This document shows positions 25,539-35,357 of a stretch of 64,000 nucleotides of DNA, piece by piece (within the stretch, counting starts at the first letter, position 1; each line of letters starts with the position of its first letter). A program made the translations under genes and the position numbers. Location: the NCBI RefSeq assembly GCF_005116445.1, contig NZ_SWBQ01000001.1:992001-1056000 (forward strand), in the 5' to 3' direction. Origin of the DNA: Pedobacter frigoris (GTDB lineage: Bacteria; Bacteroidota; Bacteroidia; Sphingobacteriales; Sphingobacteriaceae). A model generated the notes under the pieces. It had not been told where the DNA came from. It searched no databases and saw nothing but the letters and a program-made list of their open reading frames with translations.

Positions 25539-26504
25539 CTATATTATACCTTCCTGCAGAAGGTCGTGTAAATGTATGATCCCAAAATAACTGCCGTTGT
25601 CAGTAACAAGCAGTTGAGTAATGTTGTGATTTTTAATCAGTTCAAGTGCCTGTACCGCCAGTATCTCTTTATCAATACTCTTGGGGTTTTTGCTCATTAA
25701 ATCCCTTGCAGTGATGTCTGCTAAGTTAGAATGTTTCTCCAGCATTCTTCTAATATCTCCGTCAGTTATTATTCCTATGATCGTATCATTTTCAATAACA
25801 ACGACCGTACCCAAACGGTTTTGACTAATTTCTATTATGACATCTTTTACTGAAGCAGTAGGGTGTATACGTGGTTTTTCATTTTTCAGCGCGATGTCGG
25901 CGGCCTTTAAATAAAGTCTCTTTCCTAATGAACCGCCGGGATGGAAACGGGCAAAATCATTTTCATTAAAATTGCGTGCATGGAGCAGGCATACCGCCAG
26001 TGCATCACCCATTGCAAGTTGGGCTGTCGTGCTGGTTGTTGGTGCGAGATTGTGTGGGCAGGCTTCTTTCTCAACTGAAGTGTTTAATACATAATCAGCC
26101 TGTAAAGCAAGATCTGAATTAATTTGTCCTACCATACCAATCATGATATTTCCGGATTGTTTGAGAAGAGGAGCGAGTACTTTTATTTCAGGCGTATTTC
26201 CGCTCTTGGAAATACAAATCACGATGTCGTTTTTTTGAATCATCCCAAGGTCGCCGTGGACTGCATCTGCTGCATGCATAAATACCGAAGGGGTTCCTGT
26301 AGAATTAAAAGTAGCGACAATTTTTTGCGCTATAATTGCACTTTTTCCTATTCCGGTTACAATTACACGACCATTACTTTCGTGAATCAGGTTAATTATC
26401 TCTACAAAATCATCATTTATATGTTGAATTAAGTCGAGAATGGCCTGAGCTTCTAGTTGTAACGTGTTAATTGCGTTGTCTATAATAGATTTTTTACTTT
26501 TCAA
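25539..26504 (-). CDS. kdsD: Arabinose-5-phosphate isomerase (KpsF/GutQ type)
   Basis: Converts ribulose-5-phosphate to arabinose-5-phosphate, the first committed step toward Kdo of lipopolysaccharide. The 321 residues comprise a SIS domain (about 1-200; VTGIGKSAIIAQKIVATFNSTG, CISKSGNTPE, LAPTTSTTAQLAMGDALAV) and two CBS domains (about 205-321; LMSKNPKSI, GIITDGDIRRML). The CBS pair suggests nucleotide control. It is upstream of the manC-type gene in the same operon and divergent from recQ, with kdsA beyond recQ. Confidence 0.93.
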   Translation of the reverse strand: MKSKKSIIDNAINTLQLEAQAILDLIQHINDDFVEIINLIHESNGRVIVTGIGKSAIIAQKIVATFNSTGTPSVFMHAADAVHGDLGMIQKNDIVICISKSGNTPEIKVLAPLLKQSGNIMIGMVGQINSDLALQADYVLNTSVEKEACPHNLAPTTSTTAQLAMGDALAVCLLHARNFNENDFARFHPGGSLGKRLYLKAADIALKNEKPRIHPTASVKDVIIEISQNRLGTVVVIENDTIIGIITDGDIRRMLEKHSNLADITARDLMSKNPKSIDKEILAVQALELIKNHNITQLLVTDNGSYFGIIHLHDLLQEGII

Positions 26505-26541
26505 ACAGAAATTATTAGTATATTGATGCTTTGAATTAGTG

Positions 26542-26549
26542 CAAAATTA
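26542..26549 (-). promoter_or_regulatory. -7 box of the kdsD promoter
   Basis: The minus strand reads TAATTTTG, matching TAnnTTTG, 38 bp upstream of the kdsD ATG in the divergent gap with recQ. Confidence 0.45.
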
Positions 26550-26593
26550 TGTTATTTTGAAGTAAAAATAGCACTGAATATTTTATACACGAA

Positions 26594-28783
26594 ATGGATG
26601 TGAAAAAGTCGTTGTTTGACAACTTACAAACCTTTTTTGGTTTTGATAATTTTAAAGGTGATCAGGAGTCTATCATCACCAATATTCTCGAAAAGAGAAA
26701 TACGTTTGTGATAATGCCTACGGGTGGGGGAAAATCCATTTGCTATCAGTTGCCTGCTTTAATGGAAGAAGGTACTGCTATAGTTATATCACCGCTGATT
26801 GCGCTGATGAAAAATCAGGTAGATCAACTGCGTGCTTTTGGCGGGAGCGACAGTATTGCACACTTCTTAAATTCTTCTTTAAATAAAACAGAAATCACTC
26901 AGGTTAAAAGTGATCTGCTGAGCAGACAGACAAAGCTTTTGTATGTCGCGCCAGAGTCACTCTCTAAACAAGACAATATTGATTTTTTGAGATTGATCAA
27001 AATATCTTTTGTTGCCGTTGATGAGGCACACTGTATTTCGGAGTGGGGACATGATTTCAGACCTGAATACCGGAAAATCAGGCAGGTGATTCAAGGGCTT
27101 GGAGAGGATATCCCTATTATTGCACTGACAGCTACTGCTACGCCTAAAGTTCAGCAGGACATCATCAAAAATCTTCAAATGTCTGACGCCACGTTATTTA
27201 AGTCGTCATTTAACAGACCTAATCTGTTTTACGAGATTCGACCGAAGCGTGATGTGATCAAAGAGATCATCAGGTACATTAAATACAACACAGGTAAATC
27301 AGGTATCATTTATTGTTTAAGCCGTAAAAAAGTAGAGGAAGTGGCGGAAACGCTTAATTTAAACGGCATAAAAGCACTTCCATATCATGCGGGGCTTGAA
27401 CCTAAAGTACGTGCAGATACTCAGGATAAATTCCTTATGGAGGATGTGGAAGTAATCGTAGCTACAATCGCTTTCGGTATGGGGATAGATAAACCGGATG
27501 TGCGTTTTGTGATCCACCATGACATTCCCAAAAGTATGGAAGGGTATTATCAGGAGACTGGTCGGGCTGGAAGAGATGGTGGCGAAGGAATCTGCATTGC
27601 ATTTTATGCACAAAAGGATGTAGATAAGCTGGCTAAGTTTATGAAAGACAAGCCTGTATCTGAACGTGAAATTGGCACACAAATCTTAAAGGAAGTCATC
27701 GACTACGCTGAATCAGGCGTTTGTAGAAGAAAGCAGATTCTTCATTATTTTGGAGAGAACTTCAATGAGACTGGTTGTAACTGTATGTGCGACAACTGTA
27801 AAAAGCCTAAAAAGCAATTTGAAGCGGAAGACTCATTAATGATTCTGCTCAAGCTGATCAAAAAAATAGGAGAGAAGTTTGATGACAGCCATATTTTAGC
27901 CATCATCATGGGGACTGAAACTGCTCAGACGATTGCATATGAACACAGTAAACTACCAGAGTTTGGTATTGGAACAGTAGAAGGTGAAAATCACTGGAAA
28001 TCTTTAATTAGGCAGGCTGTACTTAATAATTTTTTGTCTAAAGACATTGATAATTATGGCCTACTAGGATTAACGAATGCCGGTATAGGATTTATTGATA
28101 GTCCCTACAGCCTGAAATTTGTGTTGAATGAACCAATAGAAAGTGCTGCAGATGATGATGAAGATGATGTGAAACATGGTAGTGGCACGTTAGATACGCA
28201 ATTGCTTCAGTTGTTAAAAGATCTGAGGAAGAAGATAGCAAAGCAAAAAAATGTACCTCCATTTGTAGTTTTTCAGGATCCTTCATTGGAAGAAATGTGC
28301 ACCCATTATCCTATTGCAATGGACGAATTGAAGCAGATTTCGGGAGTAGGTAACGGGAAGGCACTTAAGTTTGGAGGTCCTTTTCTTGAATTGATCAAAA
28401 AGTATGTAGAGGACAATGATATAGAACGACCTATCGATCTGATCATAAAAACACAGGCTAATAAGTCACAGCTCAAGGTTTCTATTATTCAAAATATAGA
28501 CCGGAAAATAGGACTCGAAGATATTGCTAAGTCAAAGGGTATCACTTATGATGATATTTTGAAAGAGGTTGAGGCGATTGTAAATTCGGGTACGAAATTA
28601 AATTTAAGTTATTTTGTGGACGAAGTTATTGATGAGGATCGCCAGGATGAAGTATTTGATTACTTTCAATCCGCAGAGAACGATTCAATTGATGAAGCCC
28701 TGAAAGAACTTGGTGAGACCGATTATTCACGTGAAGAAATACAACTGATGCGTATAAAGTTCATGTCTGAATTAGGTAATTAA
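26594..28783 (+). CDS. recQ: ATP-dependent DNA helicase RecQ
   Basis: Superfamily 2 3'-5' helicase of 729 residues for recombination and fork repair. Walker A is PTGGGKS (42-48) and the DEAH box is at 143-146 (AVDEAHCISEWGHDF). The motif VI region reads YYQETGRAGRDG. The RecQ zinc site has the four cysteines of CRRKQILHYFGE, CNCMCDNC. A winged-helix RQC domain and an HRDC domain (KQISGVGNGKALKFG) follow, then an extra C-terminal ~100-residue helical/HTH extension common in Bacteroidota RecQ. It lies between kdsD and kdsA, 15 bp before kdsA. Confidence 0.95.
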   Translation: MDVKKSLFDNLQTFFGFDNFKGDQESIITNILEKRNTFVIMPTGGGKSICYQLPALMEEGTAIVISPLIALMKNQVDQLRAFGGSDSIAHFLNSSLNKTEITQVKSDLLSRQTKLLYVAPESLSKQDNIDFLRLIKISFVAVDEAHCISEWGHDFRPEYRKIRQVIQGLGEDIPIIALTATATPKVQQDIIKNLQMSDATLFKSSFNRPNLFYEIRPKRDVIKEIIRYIKYNTGKSGIIYCLSRKKVEEVAETLNLNGIKALPYHAGLEPKVRADTQDKFLMEDVEVIVATIAFGMGIDKPDVRFVIHHDIPKSMEGYYQETGRAGRDGGEGICIAFYAQKDVDKLAKFMKDKPVSEREIGTQILKEVIDYAESGVCRRKQILHYFGENFNETGCNCMCDNCKKPKKQFEAEDSLMILLKLIKKIGEKFDDSHILAIIMGTETAQTIAYEHSKLPEFGIGTVEGENHWKSLIRQAVLNNFLSKDIDNYGLLGLTNAGIGFIDSPYSLKFVLNEPIESAADDDEDDVKHGSGTLDTQLLQLLKDLRKKIAKQKNVPPFVVFQDPSLEEMCTHYPIAMDELKQISGVGNGKALKFGGPFLELIKKYVEDNDIERPIDLIIKTQANKSQLKVSIIQNIDRKIGLEDIAKSKGITYDDILKEVEAIVNSGTKLNLSYFVDEVIDEDRQDEVFDYFQSAENDSIDEALKELGETDYSREEIQLMRIKFMSELGN

Positions 28784-28798
28784 CAATTAAAAAACACA

Positions 28799-29614
28799 AT
28801 GATCAATTTCGAGTTAGATAAACTAAAACATATCAATTCCGGTAATTTCTTTTTAATGGCTGGCCCATGTGCTATTGAAGGTGAGGATATTGCCATGCGT
28901 ATTGCAGAAAAAATAGTTGCCATTACAGATAAATTGCAGATTCCTTATATATTCAAAGGCTCATACCGTAAAGCGAACCGTTCAAAAGGAAGCTCTTTTA
29001 CCGGTATAGGAGATGAAAAAGCACTTAAGATCCTGGAAAAAATAGGGGCCACATTTAATGTGCCGACGGTAACAGATATACATGCCCATGAAGAAGCTGC
29101 AATGGCAGCTGCTTATGTGGATGTATTACAAATCCCCGCATTTTTATGCAGACAAACAGACTTGCTGATAGCTGCTGCCCAGACGGGAAAAGTAGTGAAT
29201 GTGAAAAAAGGACAGTTTTTGTCTGCCGCTTCAATGAAATTTGCGGTTGAAAAAATAGTAGAAGCCGGAAATAATAAAGTTATACTTACTGACAGGGGCA
29301 ATACATTCGGCTACCAGGATTTGATTGTAGACTATAGAGGTTTACCTGAAATGCAGAGTTTCGAAGTTCCTGTAGTAATGGATTGTACACATTCTTTACA
29401 GCAACCTAATCAAAGCAGTGGTGTAACAGGTGGTAAACCCGAACTGATCGGTACTATCGCAAAGGCAGCCATTGCAGTAGGGGCTGATGGATTATTTATT
29501 GAAACACATCCCGATCCAGCCAATGCAAAGTCTGATGGTGCCAATATGCTTCATCTGGACTTGCTTGAAGATTTACTTGTAAAACTGATAAAAATAAGGA
29601 AAGCGGTTATTTAA
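28799..29614 (+). CDS. kdsA: 3-deoxy-8-phosphooctulonate synthase (Kdo-8-P synthase)
   Basis: Condenses PEP and arabinose-5-phosphate to Kdo-8-phosphate. The 271 residues match the family: AGPCAIEGED near the start, FKGSYRKANRSKGSSF, VPTVTDIHAHEEA, QIPAFLCRQTDLL, NVKKGQFLSAASM, LTDRGNTFGYQDL and FIETHPDPANAKSDG. It lies 15 bp after recQ and is probably co-transcribed; with kdsD it gives two steps of Kdo synthesis within 3 kb. Its stop codon falls in the loop of the terminator. Confidence 0.97.
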   Translation: MINFELDKLKHINSGNFFLMAGPCAIEGEDIAMRIAEKIVAITDKLQIPYIFKGSYRKANRSKGSSFTGIGDEKALKILEKIGATFNVPTVTDIHAHEEAAMAAAYVDVLQIPAFLCRQTDLLIAAAQTGKVVNVKKGQFLSAASMKFAVEKIVEAGNNKVILTDRGNTFGYQDLIVDYRGLPEMQSFEVPVVMDCTHSLQQPNQSSGVTGGKPELIGTIAKAAIAVGADGLFIETHPDPANAKSDGANMLHLDLLEDLLVKLIKIRKAVI

Positions 29615-29624
29615 CCGCTTTTTT
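29600..29624. terminator. Terminator overlapping the end of kdsA
   Basis: AAAGCGGTT and AACCGCTTT pair around ATTT, followed by more T residues. The kdsA TAA lies at the loop/stem border. It can also act on the convergent OmpA-family gene. Confidence 0.85.
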
Positions 29625-29632
29625 AAGTCTGG

Positions 29633-31528
29633 TTATAGCCTGGTGATTAGAAAGGATGTTCTTCTGTTGAGCTTTCTACCGGTCTCACTATCATTTGTTG
29701 CTAGGGGCTTTGTTTCTCCAAAACCTTTATAGGTTAATCTTTCGCCTGCTATTTTACTATTTAAAAGGTAATCGTAAACTGATTTTGCACGTTGAAGAGA
29801 AAGTCTCATGTTATTTTCGTCATTTCCAACGTTATCGGTATGACCCTGTATTTCAATATTGATGGCAGGATTATTTTTTAAAAGGTCTACCAGGGTGGCC
29901 AATTCTATAAATGAAGTTTGAAGGAGATTATATTCGTTGGTATTAAAAAAGATATTTTTTAATATAACATTACTTCCAACCTTCAATTTGTCCATATTTA
30001 TCTCCAATAAAAAGGGCTTGTTAATGTAAGAATTACCTAATTCATAATTCTCAGAATGGAATAAATACCCATTTGCACTAACATTAAAAGCATAATTTCC
30101 TCCTATAGGCATTACAGCTAAGAAATCACCGGTTTCATTAGATGTGTAATCATTATATTCTACCTGTTTGTTTTTTAAGTTTACCACTTGTACTTTGGCT
30201 TCCAGGAAACTGCCGGTTTGTCTGTCTTTTACAATGCCCTTTACATAAGTGATTGCAAGCGGCTTCTTGTCATTTGGTATGTTGAAATGATAAATATCCA
30301 TATCACCAAATCCTCCTTGCAAGAGAGAAGAAAAGAGACCCTCGGTGCCATCTGGTGTAACGATTAGTCCTGTTTCTTCATTAAAAGTATTGATGGGGTA
30401 TCCCATGTTCTCCGGCTTCGACCACTTGCCGGAATCGCTCATTCTGCTTAGAAAAATATCTTTGTTTCCTAAGCCTGGCCAGCCGTCAGAAGAGAAGTAT
30501 AAGGTTTTTCCATCAGGGTGAATAAAGGGAGTGTGCTCATCATAGGGAGTATTGATATCCGACCCCAGGTTTTCAGGTTTACTCCAGTATCCATCACTTT
30601 GCAATGTACTTTTCCATATATCGTATCCCCCAAGTCCACCAGGCCTGTTGCTTACGAAATAAAGAGTGCTGCCATCTGGACTGATTGCCGGTTGGGATTC
30701 CCAGTACTGTGTATTTATCGGGTTGCCAAGATTAAATGGGTCGCCCCAGCTGTTGCCTTGTTTATGACTTACGTAAATGTCACACCTTCCTAAGCCATCT
30801 GGTCTGTTGCATCCTGTGAAGAAAAGATATTTGCCGTCGGGGGAAATTGACTGTGCACCTTCATTGTATTTTTTGGTATTAATCTTGTCACTCAATTCCC
30901 GCGGACTAGTCCAGGTATCTGCTTTTTTTTCAGAAATGTAAAAGTCCTCATTTCCATCAATATTTCGGCTAAATATTAGTTTTTCGCCATCTGCGGTAAT
31001 TGACGGGAAATAATCACGATAGCTTGAATTGATTTCCTTACCCATATTGACAGGGCTGTATATTTTTGGTGATTTAATAGCAAGCACAGAAAATTCACAA
31101 TCTTTAAGGTACTTGTTGGCCTTGACTATAAAATCCTTGTCATTTCCTTTATACTTTTCGATAAAAATCCGGATATTCTTATAAGCATTATCATAATCAC
31201 CAGTAAATATTTCCGACTCCGCTAATCCATAATAAACTCTGGCATCTACATTTTCATTTATTGCCAATGCACTTTTATAAGCACTTTTAGCCGCTCCGAA
31301 TGACTTAATTCGACGGTTTATATCTCCGAGCTGTATAAAGGCATATTGGAAATTGGGATCTGCAATAACGGCCTCTTTCAAAATAAGTACGGCCTGATCG
31401 TAGTTGTCAGATTTCAGGTGAGTCTGGGCTTTATCAAAACTGGTCTGTGCCTTTTTTACATTGCTTAACTGTGCTACAACTTGCTGAATGCTAAGGTGTA
31501 AGAAAAGTATAAGCAGTATTACTCTCAT
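29633..31528 (-). CDS. TPR / PD40 beta-propeller / CRD / OmpA-family envelope protein (PorE-like)
   Basis: A 631-residue exported protein. After a signal peptide (about 1-19) come TPR repeats (about 25-140), a PD40/WD40-like propeller (about 165-420; repeated FPSITADGEKLIFSRN, SISPDGKYLFFTG, AISPDGSTLYFVSNRPGG), a carboxypeptidase-regulatory-like fold (about 425-505) and a C-terminal OmpA peptidoglycan-binding domain (IEIQGHTDNVGNDENNMRLSLQRAKSV). This order is that of PorE of the type IX secretion system, but Bacteroidota carry several such paralogues, so a secretion role is inference. It is monocistronic and convergent with kdsA. Confidence 0.85.
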   Translation of the reverse strand: MRVILLILFLHLSIQQVVAQLSNVKKAQTSFDKAQTHLKSDNYDQAVLILKEAVIADPNFQYAFIQLGDINRRIKSFGAAKSAYKSALAINENVDARVYYGLAESEIFTGDYDNAYKNIRIFIEKYKGNDKDFIVKANKYLKDCEFSVLAIKSPKIYSPVNMGKEINSSYRDYFPSITADGEKLIFSRNIDGNEDFYISEKKADTWTSPRELSDKINTKKYNEGAQSISPDGKYLFFTGCNRPDGLGRCDIYVSHKQGNSWGDPFNLGNPINTQYWESQPAISPDGSTLYFVSNRPGGLGGYDIWKSTLQSDGYWSKPENLGSDINTPYDEHTPFIHPDGKTLYFSSDGWPGLGNKDIFLSRMSDSGKWSKPENMGYPINTFNEETGLIVTPDGTEGLFSSLLQGGFGDMDIYHFNIPNDKKPLAITYVKGIVKDRQTGSFLEAKVQVVNLKNKQVEYNDYTSNETGDFLAVMPIGGNYAFNVSANGYLFHSENYELGNSYINKPFLLEINMDKLKVGSNVILKNIFFNTNEYNLLQTSFIELATLVDLLKNNPAINIEIQGHTDNVGNDENNMRLSLQRAKSVYDYLLNSKIAGERLTYKGFGETKPLATNDSETGRKLNRRTSFLITRL

Positions 31529-31587
31529 TTGCAGCTATTTGTCTTTATTTTAAATATACTGCAATTCATTGGAAATAAAAATCAGCT

Positions 31588-32211
31588 TTACGGGATATTT
31601 AAGAATTTATGTGTCTGTAATGAAATCTCCCATTTAGGGTTAGCCATTACATAGTCGATAATAAGGGGTGTAATTTCTTTTGATTTGGACCACTCCGGCT
31701 GCAGGTAAAGTTTGCACGTATCTGAAACGGTTTCTGCATACTTCTCTGCCCATTCAAAATCACTTTTATTAAATACAATCACTTTCAGTTCATTTGCAAA
31801 TGGAGTGATATCCGGTCTAGGCGCTTTAAATTTCTTCGGCGACAGGCAGATCCAATCCCACTTTCCTGAAAGGGGGTAAGCACCTGAGGTTTCAATGAAA
31901 GTGAGTATGTTTTTTTCCTGAAGTTTTTGAGTCAGGTAATCAAGATTATAAATTAATGGCTCCCCACCGGTAATGACTACTGCTTTTCCGGGGAAGCTAT
32001 CTGCTTTAGTAACGATATCATCTGATTTTGTAAGCGGGTGCAGTTCAGCGTCCCAGCTCTCTTTTACATCACACCAATGACAACCTACATCGCATCCACC
32101 TAATCGAATGAAATAGGCTGCCTTACCTGTATTAAATCCTTCTCCCTGTATAGTATAAAATTCTTCCATTAAAGGAAGTAACGTGCCGTCTGCTGGTATT
32201 TGATGTGCCAT
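31588..32211 (-). CDS. queE: 7-carboxy-7-deazaguanine synthase
   Basis: Radical-SAM enzyme that contracts CPH4 to CDG on the path to preQ0 and queuosine. The 207 residues carry the QueE-specific cluster spacing CX3CX2C (Cys40, Cys44, Cys47 in GGCDVGCHWCDVK), preceded by EEFYTIQGEGFNTG. The SAM-binding VVITGGEPLIYNL follows. A -7 box lies 12 bp upstream of the ATG. A queuosine-precursor transporter is encoded 7 kb away at 39194, so the strain appears able both to make and to import Q precursors. Confidence 0.95.
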   Translation of the reverse strand: MAHQIPADGTLLPLMEEFYTIQGEGFNTGKAAYFIRLGGCDVGCHWCDVKESWDAELHPLTKSDDIVTKADSFPGKAVVITGGEPLIYNLDYLTQKLQEKNILTFIETSGAYPLSGKWDWICLSPKKFKAPRPDITPFANELKVIVFNKSDFEWAEKYAETVSDTCKLYLQPEWSKSKEITPLIIDYVMANPKWEISLQTHKFLNIP

Positions 32212-32222
32212 ATTTAAGATTG

Positions 32223-32230
32223 CAAAGGTA
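32223..32230 (-). promoter_or_regulatory. -7 box of the queE promoter
   Basis: The minus strand reads TACCTTTG, matching TAnnTTTG, ending 11 bp before the queE ATG. A very short leader is implied. Confidence 0.5.
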
Positions 32231-32273
32231 GATAAAATAATTGCGTTGCTTATATTTAGACTTTAAATATTGC

Positions 32274-32612
32274 ATGAATCTGAAATGGTATAAAATAGAA
32301 ACCGATTTACCAGATGGTGAATTCGTGAAACAAGTTGTTGTGAACGGAAAAAAAATGTGTTTGTTAAAACACCAGGATAAGTTATATGCGGTTCAGAATA
32401 CTTGTCCCCATGCTGGAGGAATACTTAGTGGGGGGTGGTGCAAAGAAGGGCATTTAGTTTGTCCTATCCATAGATGGGAATATAATCTGCAGACGGGCAG
32501 AGGTGCTGAAGGACAGGGGGATTATATCGACATATATCCTGTTGAAATCAGAACTGATGGAATATACGTGGGTTTAAAAGAGCGCTGGATTAAAAGAATA
32601 TTCGGAAAATAA
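32274..32612 (+). CDS. Rieske [2Fe-2S] ferredoxin-like protein
   Basis: A 112-residue single-domain Rieske protein with the cluster ligands Cys44, His46, Cys63 and His66 (NTCPHAGG; LVCPIHRWEYN). It has no signal or membrane anchor, so it is a soluble electron carrier, or the small ferredoxin component of an oxygenase or nitrite-reductase-like system encoded elsewhere. I chose the ATG at 32274; the frame opens 11 codons earlier at a TTG. It stands alone, divergent from queE and convergent with folD. Confidence 0.88.
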   Translation: MNLKWYKIETDLPDGEFVKQVVVNGKKMCLLKHQDKLYAVQNTCPHAGGILSGGWCKEGHLVCPIHRWEYNLQTGRGAEGQGDYIDIYPVEIRTDGIYVGLKERWIKRIFGK

Positions 32613-32632
32613 ACAACGTTATTTTCCGAATA
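32599..32632. terminator. Perfect 14-bp hairpin between the Rieske gene and folD
   Basis: TATTCGGAAAATAA (32599-32612) and TTATTTTCCGAATA (32619-32632) pair perfectly around ACAACG. The left arm contains the end and stop codon of the Rieske gene. It is a likely bidirectional terminator for the convergent pair. Confidence 0.75.
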
Positions 32633-32636
32633 CTGA

Positions 32637-33518
32637 TTATTTATAGATTTCTTTTTTAGCTGAAGCCAATGTGTTTTTTAGCAGGCCGATTATCGTCATC
32701 AAACCTACACCTCCGGGAACAGGAGTTATCCATGAAGAAATAGGGGCTACATTGTTAAAATCAACATCTCCATATAATTTATAACCTGATTTAGTCTGAG
32801 TTGAAGTTTCTCTGTTCATACCAACATCAATAACAATAGCACCAGGTTTGACCATATCTGCTGTGATAAAGTTCTTTTTCCCAATAGCAGCGATGATAAT
32901 GTCGCCTTGTAATGTCATGTCTTTGAGATTCGCGGTTCTGCTGTGTGTTAATGAAACCGTACAGTTCCCTGGGGTGGCATTACGAGCCATAAGAATACTC
33001 ATTGGACTACCTACAATATTACTTCGACCTACAACTACACAATGTTTACCGGTCGTATCAATTTGGTAAGCTTCAAGCATTAGCATGATGCCATAGGGAG
33101 TAGCAGGTATGAAACATGGTAAATTGCGCATCATTCTTCCCAGATTAACTGGATGAAAGCCATCTACATCTTTGCGGTGATCAATTGCTTCAGTAACTTT
33201 TTCCGGATCAATATGTTTAGGAAGCGGTAGCTGTACAATCAGTCCATCGACACCTGGATCCTGGTTGATTTCTCTAACTTTTCCTAGCAGTTCTTCTTCA
33301 GTTGCAGTAAGGTCATATCTTATCAGAGAAGATTGAAAGCCAACCTTTTCACAGTTTTTCATCTTGCTGGCCACATAGGTTTCGCTACCTCCGTCATTTC
33401 CAACCAGAATAGCTACCAAATGTGGTTTTCTCCCTGTTTCACTTAAAAAATCTGCTGCTTCAACAGCGATGTCCTGTTTTATTTTCTCCGATACGAATTT
33501 TCCGTCGAGTAACTGCAT
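32637..33518 (-). CDS. folD: Bifunctional methylenetetrahydrofolate dehydrogenase/cyclohydrolase
   Basis: Interconverts 5,10-methylene- and 10-formyl-tetrahydrofolate. The 293 residues carry [15 protein letters not shown] with the catalytic Lys, [26 protein letters not shown], the NADP-binding [16 protein letters not shown], and the C-terminal [11 protein letters not shown]. It follows lepA by 18 bp on the same strand and is probably co-transcribed with it. Confidence 0.96.
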   Translation of the reverse strand: MQLLDGKFVSEKIKQDIAVEAADFLSETGRKPHLVAILVGNDGGSETYVASKMKNCEKVGFQSSLIRYDLTATEEELLGKVREINQDPGVDGLIVQLPLPKHIDPEKVTEAIDHRKDVDGFHPVNLGRMMRNLPCFIPATPYGIMLMLEAYQIDTTGKHCVVVGRSNIVGSPMSILMARNATPGNCTVSLTHSRTANLKDMTLQGDIIIAAIGKKNFITADMVKPGAIVIDVGMNRETSTQTKSGYKLYGDVDFNNVAPISSWITPVPGGVGLMTIIGLLKNTLASAKKEIYK

Positions 33519-33536
33519 TGAAATGATGTATTTTGG

Positions 33537-35324
33537 TTAATCTAATTTTAATACTGCCATGAAGGCTGTTTGGGGGATTTCTACGTTACCCACTTGGCGC
33601 ATTCGTTTTTTACCTTGCTTCTGCTTTTCTAATAATTTACGTTTACGGGAAATATCACCACCGTAGCATTTAGCGGTGACATCTTTACGTAAAGCACTAA
33701 GTGTTTCGCGGGCAATAACTTTTGCACCAATAGATGCCTGTATTTTAATCTCAAATTGCTGACGCGGGATTAATTCTCTCAGCTTCTCACAGATTTTCTT
33801 TCCAAAATCATAAGCATTGCTGCGGTGGATCAATGAGGATAAAGCATCAACAGGCTCTTCATTCAATAGCATATCCAATCTGACCAAATCAGATTTTCGG
33901 TATCCAACCTGATGGTAGTCAAATGAAGCATAACCTTTAGAAATCGTTTTTAGCTTATCATAGAAGTCGAAAACGATCTCTCCCATAGGCATCTCAAAAA
34001 CAAGTTCTACACGATCTGAAGTAAGGTAGGACTGATTGACAATAATTCCTCTTTTCTGAATACAAAGAGACATTACCGGCCCGACAAATTCCGCTTTGGT
34101 AATGATATTTGCTTTAATATATGGTTCTTCCACAGAATCCAGTTTACTAGGATCCGGTAAATCTGATGGATTGTTTACAATCACTTCATCACCTTTAGTT
34201 GTCTTTGCGATATAAGACACGTTGGGTACGGTAGTGATAACCGTCATGTCGAATTCGCGTTCCAGGCGTTCCTGAATAATTTCCATGTGCAACATTCCAA
34301 GAAATCCACAACGGAAACCGAAACCTAATGCGGCAGAACTTTCCGGCTCGAAAACGATAGAAGCATCATTCAGTTGCAATTTGTGCATTGCCTCACGTAA
34401 TTCTTCAAACTCATCGGTATCAACAGGGTAGATACCTGCGAAAACCATAGGTTTTACCTCTTCAAAACCTTGAATAGACTCCGTTGATGGTCTGTCTACA
34501 GTAGTAATTGTATCACCGACTTTTACCTCACGGGCTTCTTTAATGCCAGAAATAATATAGCCAACATCGCCCGTTTTAACTACTGTACGCGGCGACATAT
34601 CCAACTTGAGAATACCTACTTCGTCTGCTAAATATTGCTTGCCGGTATTAATGAATTTAACTTTATCACCTTTTTTGATCTCCCCGTTTACTACTTTATA
34701 ATAAGCGATAATCCCCCGGAAAGGATTAAAAACCGAATCGAAAATCAGTGCTTGTAAAGGTGCTTCAGGATCGCCAACAGGTGCAGGAACACGGTCTACA
34801 ATAGCTTGAATGATATCGGGAATACCCATGCCTGTTTTACCGGATGCTGGTATAATCTCTTCCCGTTTACAACCAATTAAATCAATAATCTGGTCTTTCA
34901 CTTCCTCAGGCATTGCCCCAGGAAGATCCATTTTATTTAAAATAGGGATAATTTCAAGATCGTGCTCTAAAGCTAAATATAAGTTTGAAATTGTTTGGGC
35001 CTGAATTCCCTGAGATGCGTCAACAATAAGCAGGGCACCTTCGCACGCTGCGATAGAACGTGACACTTCGTAAGAAAAATCTACGTGCCCAGGCGTATCA
35101 ATCAGGTTAAAGTTGTATTCAATTTCACCAACTTTATAATTCATTTGTATGGCATGACTTTTAATCGTTATGCCCCGTTCGCGTTCAAGATCCATGTTAT
35201 CCAGTAACTGGGCCTGCGATTCACGTTGAGAAATCGTTTTGGTGTATTCCAATAGACGGTCAGCCAAGGTGCTTTTTCCGTGGTCAATATGTGCAATTAT
35301 GCAAAAATTACGTATATGCTTCAT
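33537..35324 (-). CDS. lepA: Elongation factor 4 (LepA) GTPase
   Basis: Ribosome-associated translational GTPase of 595 residues. The G1 motif is in AHIDHGKST (11-19). G2/G3 are [11 protein letters not shown] and DTPGHVDF; G4 is [11 protein letters not shown]-like domains III and V follow, and the LepA-specific C-terminal domain ends [22 protein letters not shown]. It has its own -7 box 8 bp upstream of the ATG, which separates it from the cutC cluster, and is followed closely by folD. Confidence 0.97.
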   Translation of the reverse strand: MKHIRNFCIIAHIDHGKSTLADRLLEYTKTISQRESQAQLLDNMDLERERGITIKSHAIQMNYKVGEIEYNFNLIDTPGHVDFSYEVSRSIAACEGALLIVDASQGIQAQTISNLYLALEHDLEIIPILNKMDLPGAMPEEVKDQIIDLIGCKREEIIPASGKTGMGIPDIIQAIVDRVPAPVGDPEAPLQALIFDSVFNPFRGIIAYYKVVNGEIKKGDKVKFINTGKQYLADEVGILKLDMSPRTVVKTGDVGYIISGIKEAREVKVGDTITTVDRPSTESIQGFEEVKPMVFAGIYPVDTDEFEELREAMHKLQLNDASIVFEPESSAALGFGFRCGFLGMLHMEIIQERLEREFDMTVITTVPNVSYIAKTTKGDEVIVNNPSDLPDPSKLDSVEEPYIKANIITKAEFVGPVMSLCIQKRGIIVNQSYLTSDRVELVFEMPMGEIVFDFYDKLKTISKGYASFDYHQVGYRKSDLVRLDMLLNEEPVDALSSLIHRSNAYDFGKKICEKLRELIPRQQFEIKIQASIGAKVIARETLSALRKDVTAKCYGGDISRKRKLLEKQKQGKKRMRQVGNVEIPQTAFMAVLKLD

Positions 35325-35332
35325 CAGTGGCG

Positions 35333-35340
35333 CAAAGATA
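35333..35340 (-). promoter_or_regulatory. -7 box immediately before lepA
   Basis: The minus strand reads TATCTTTG, matching TAnnTTTG, ending 8 bp before the lepA ATG. If used, the mRNA is leaderless or nearly so. Confidence 0.5.
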
Positions 35341-35357
35341 AGATTTTGAGCGGATTA

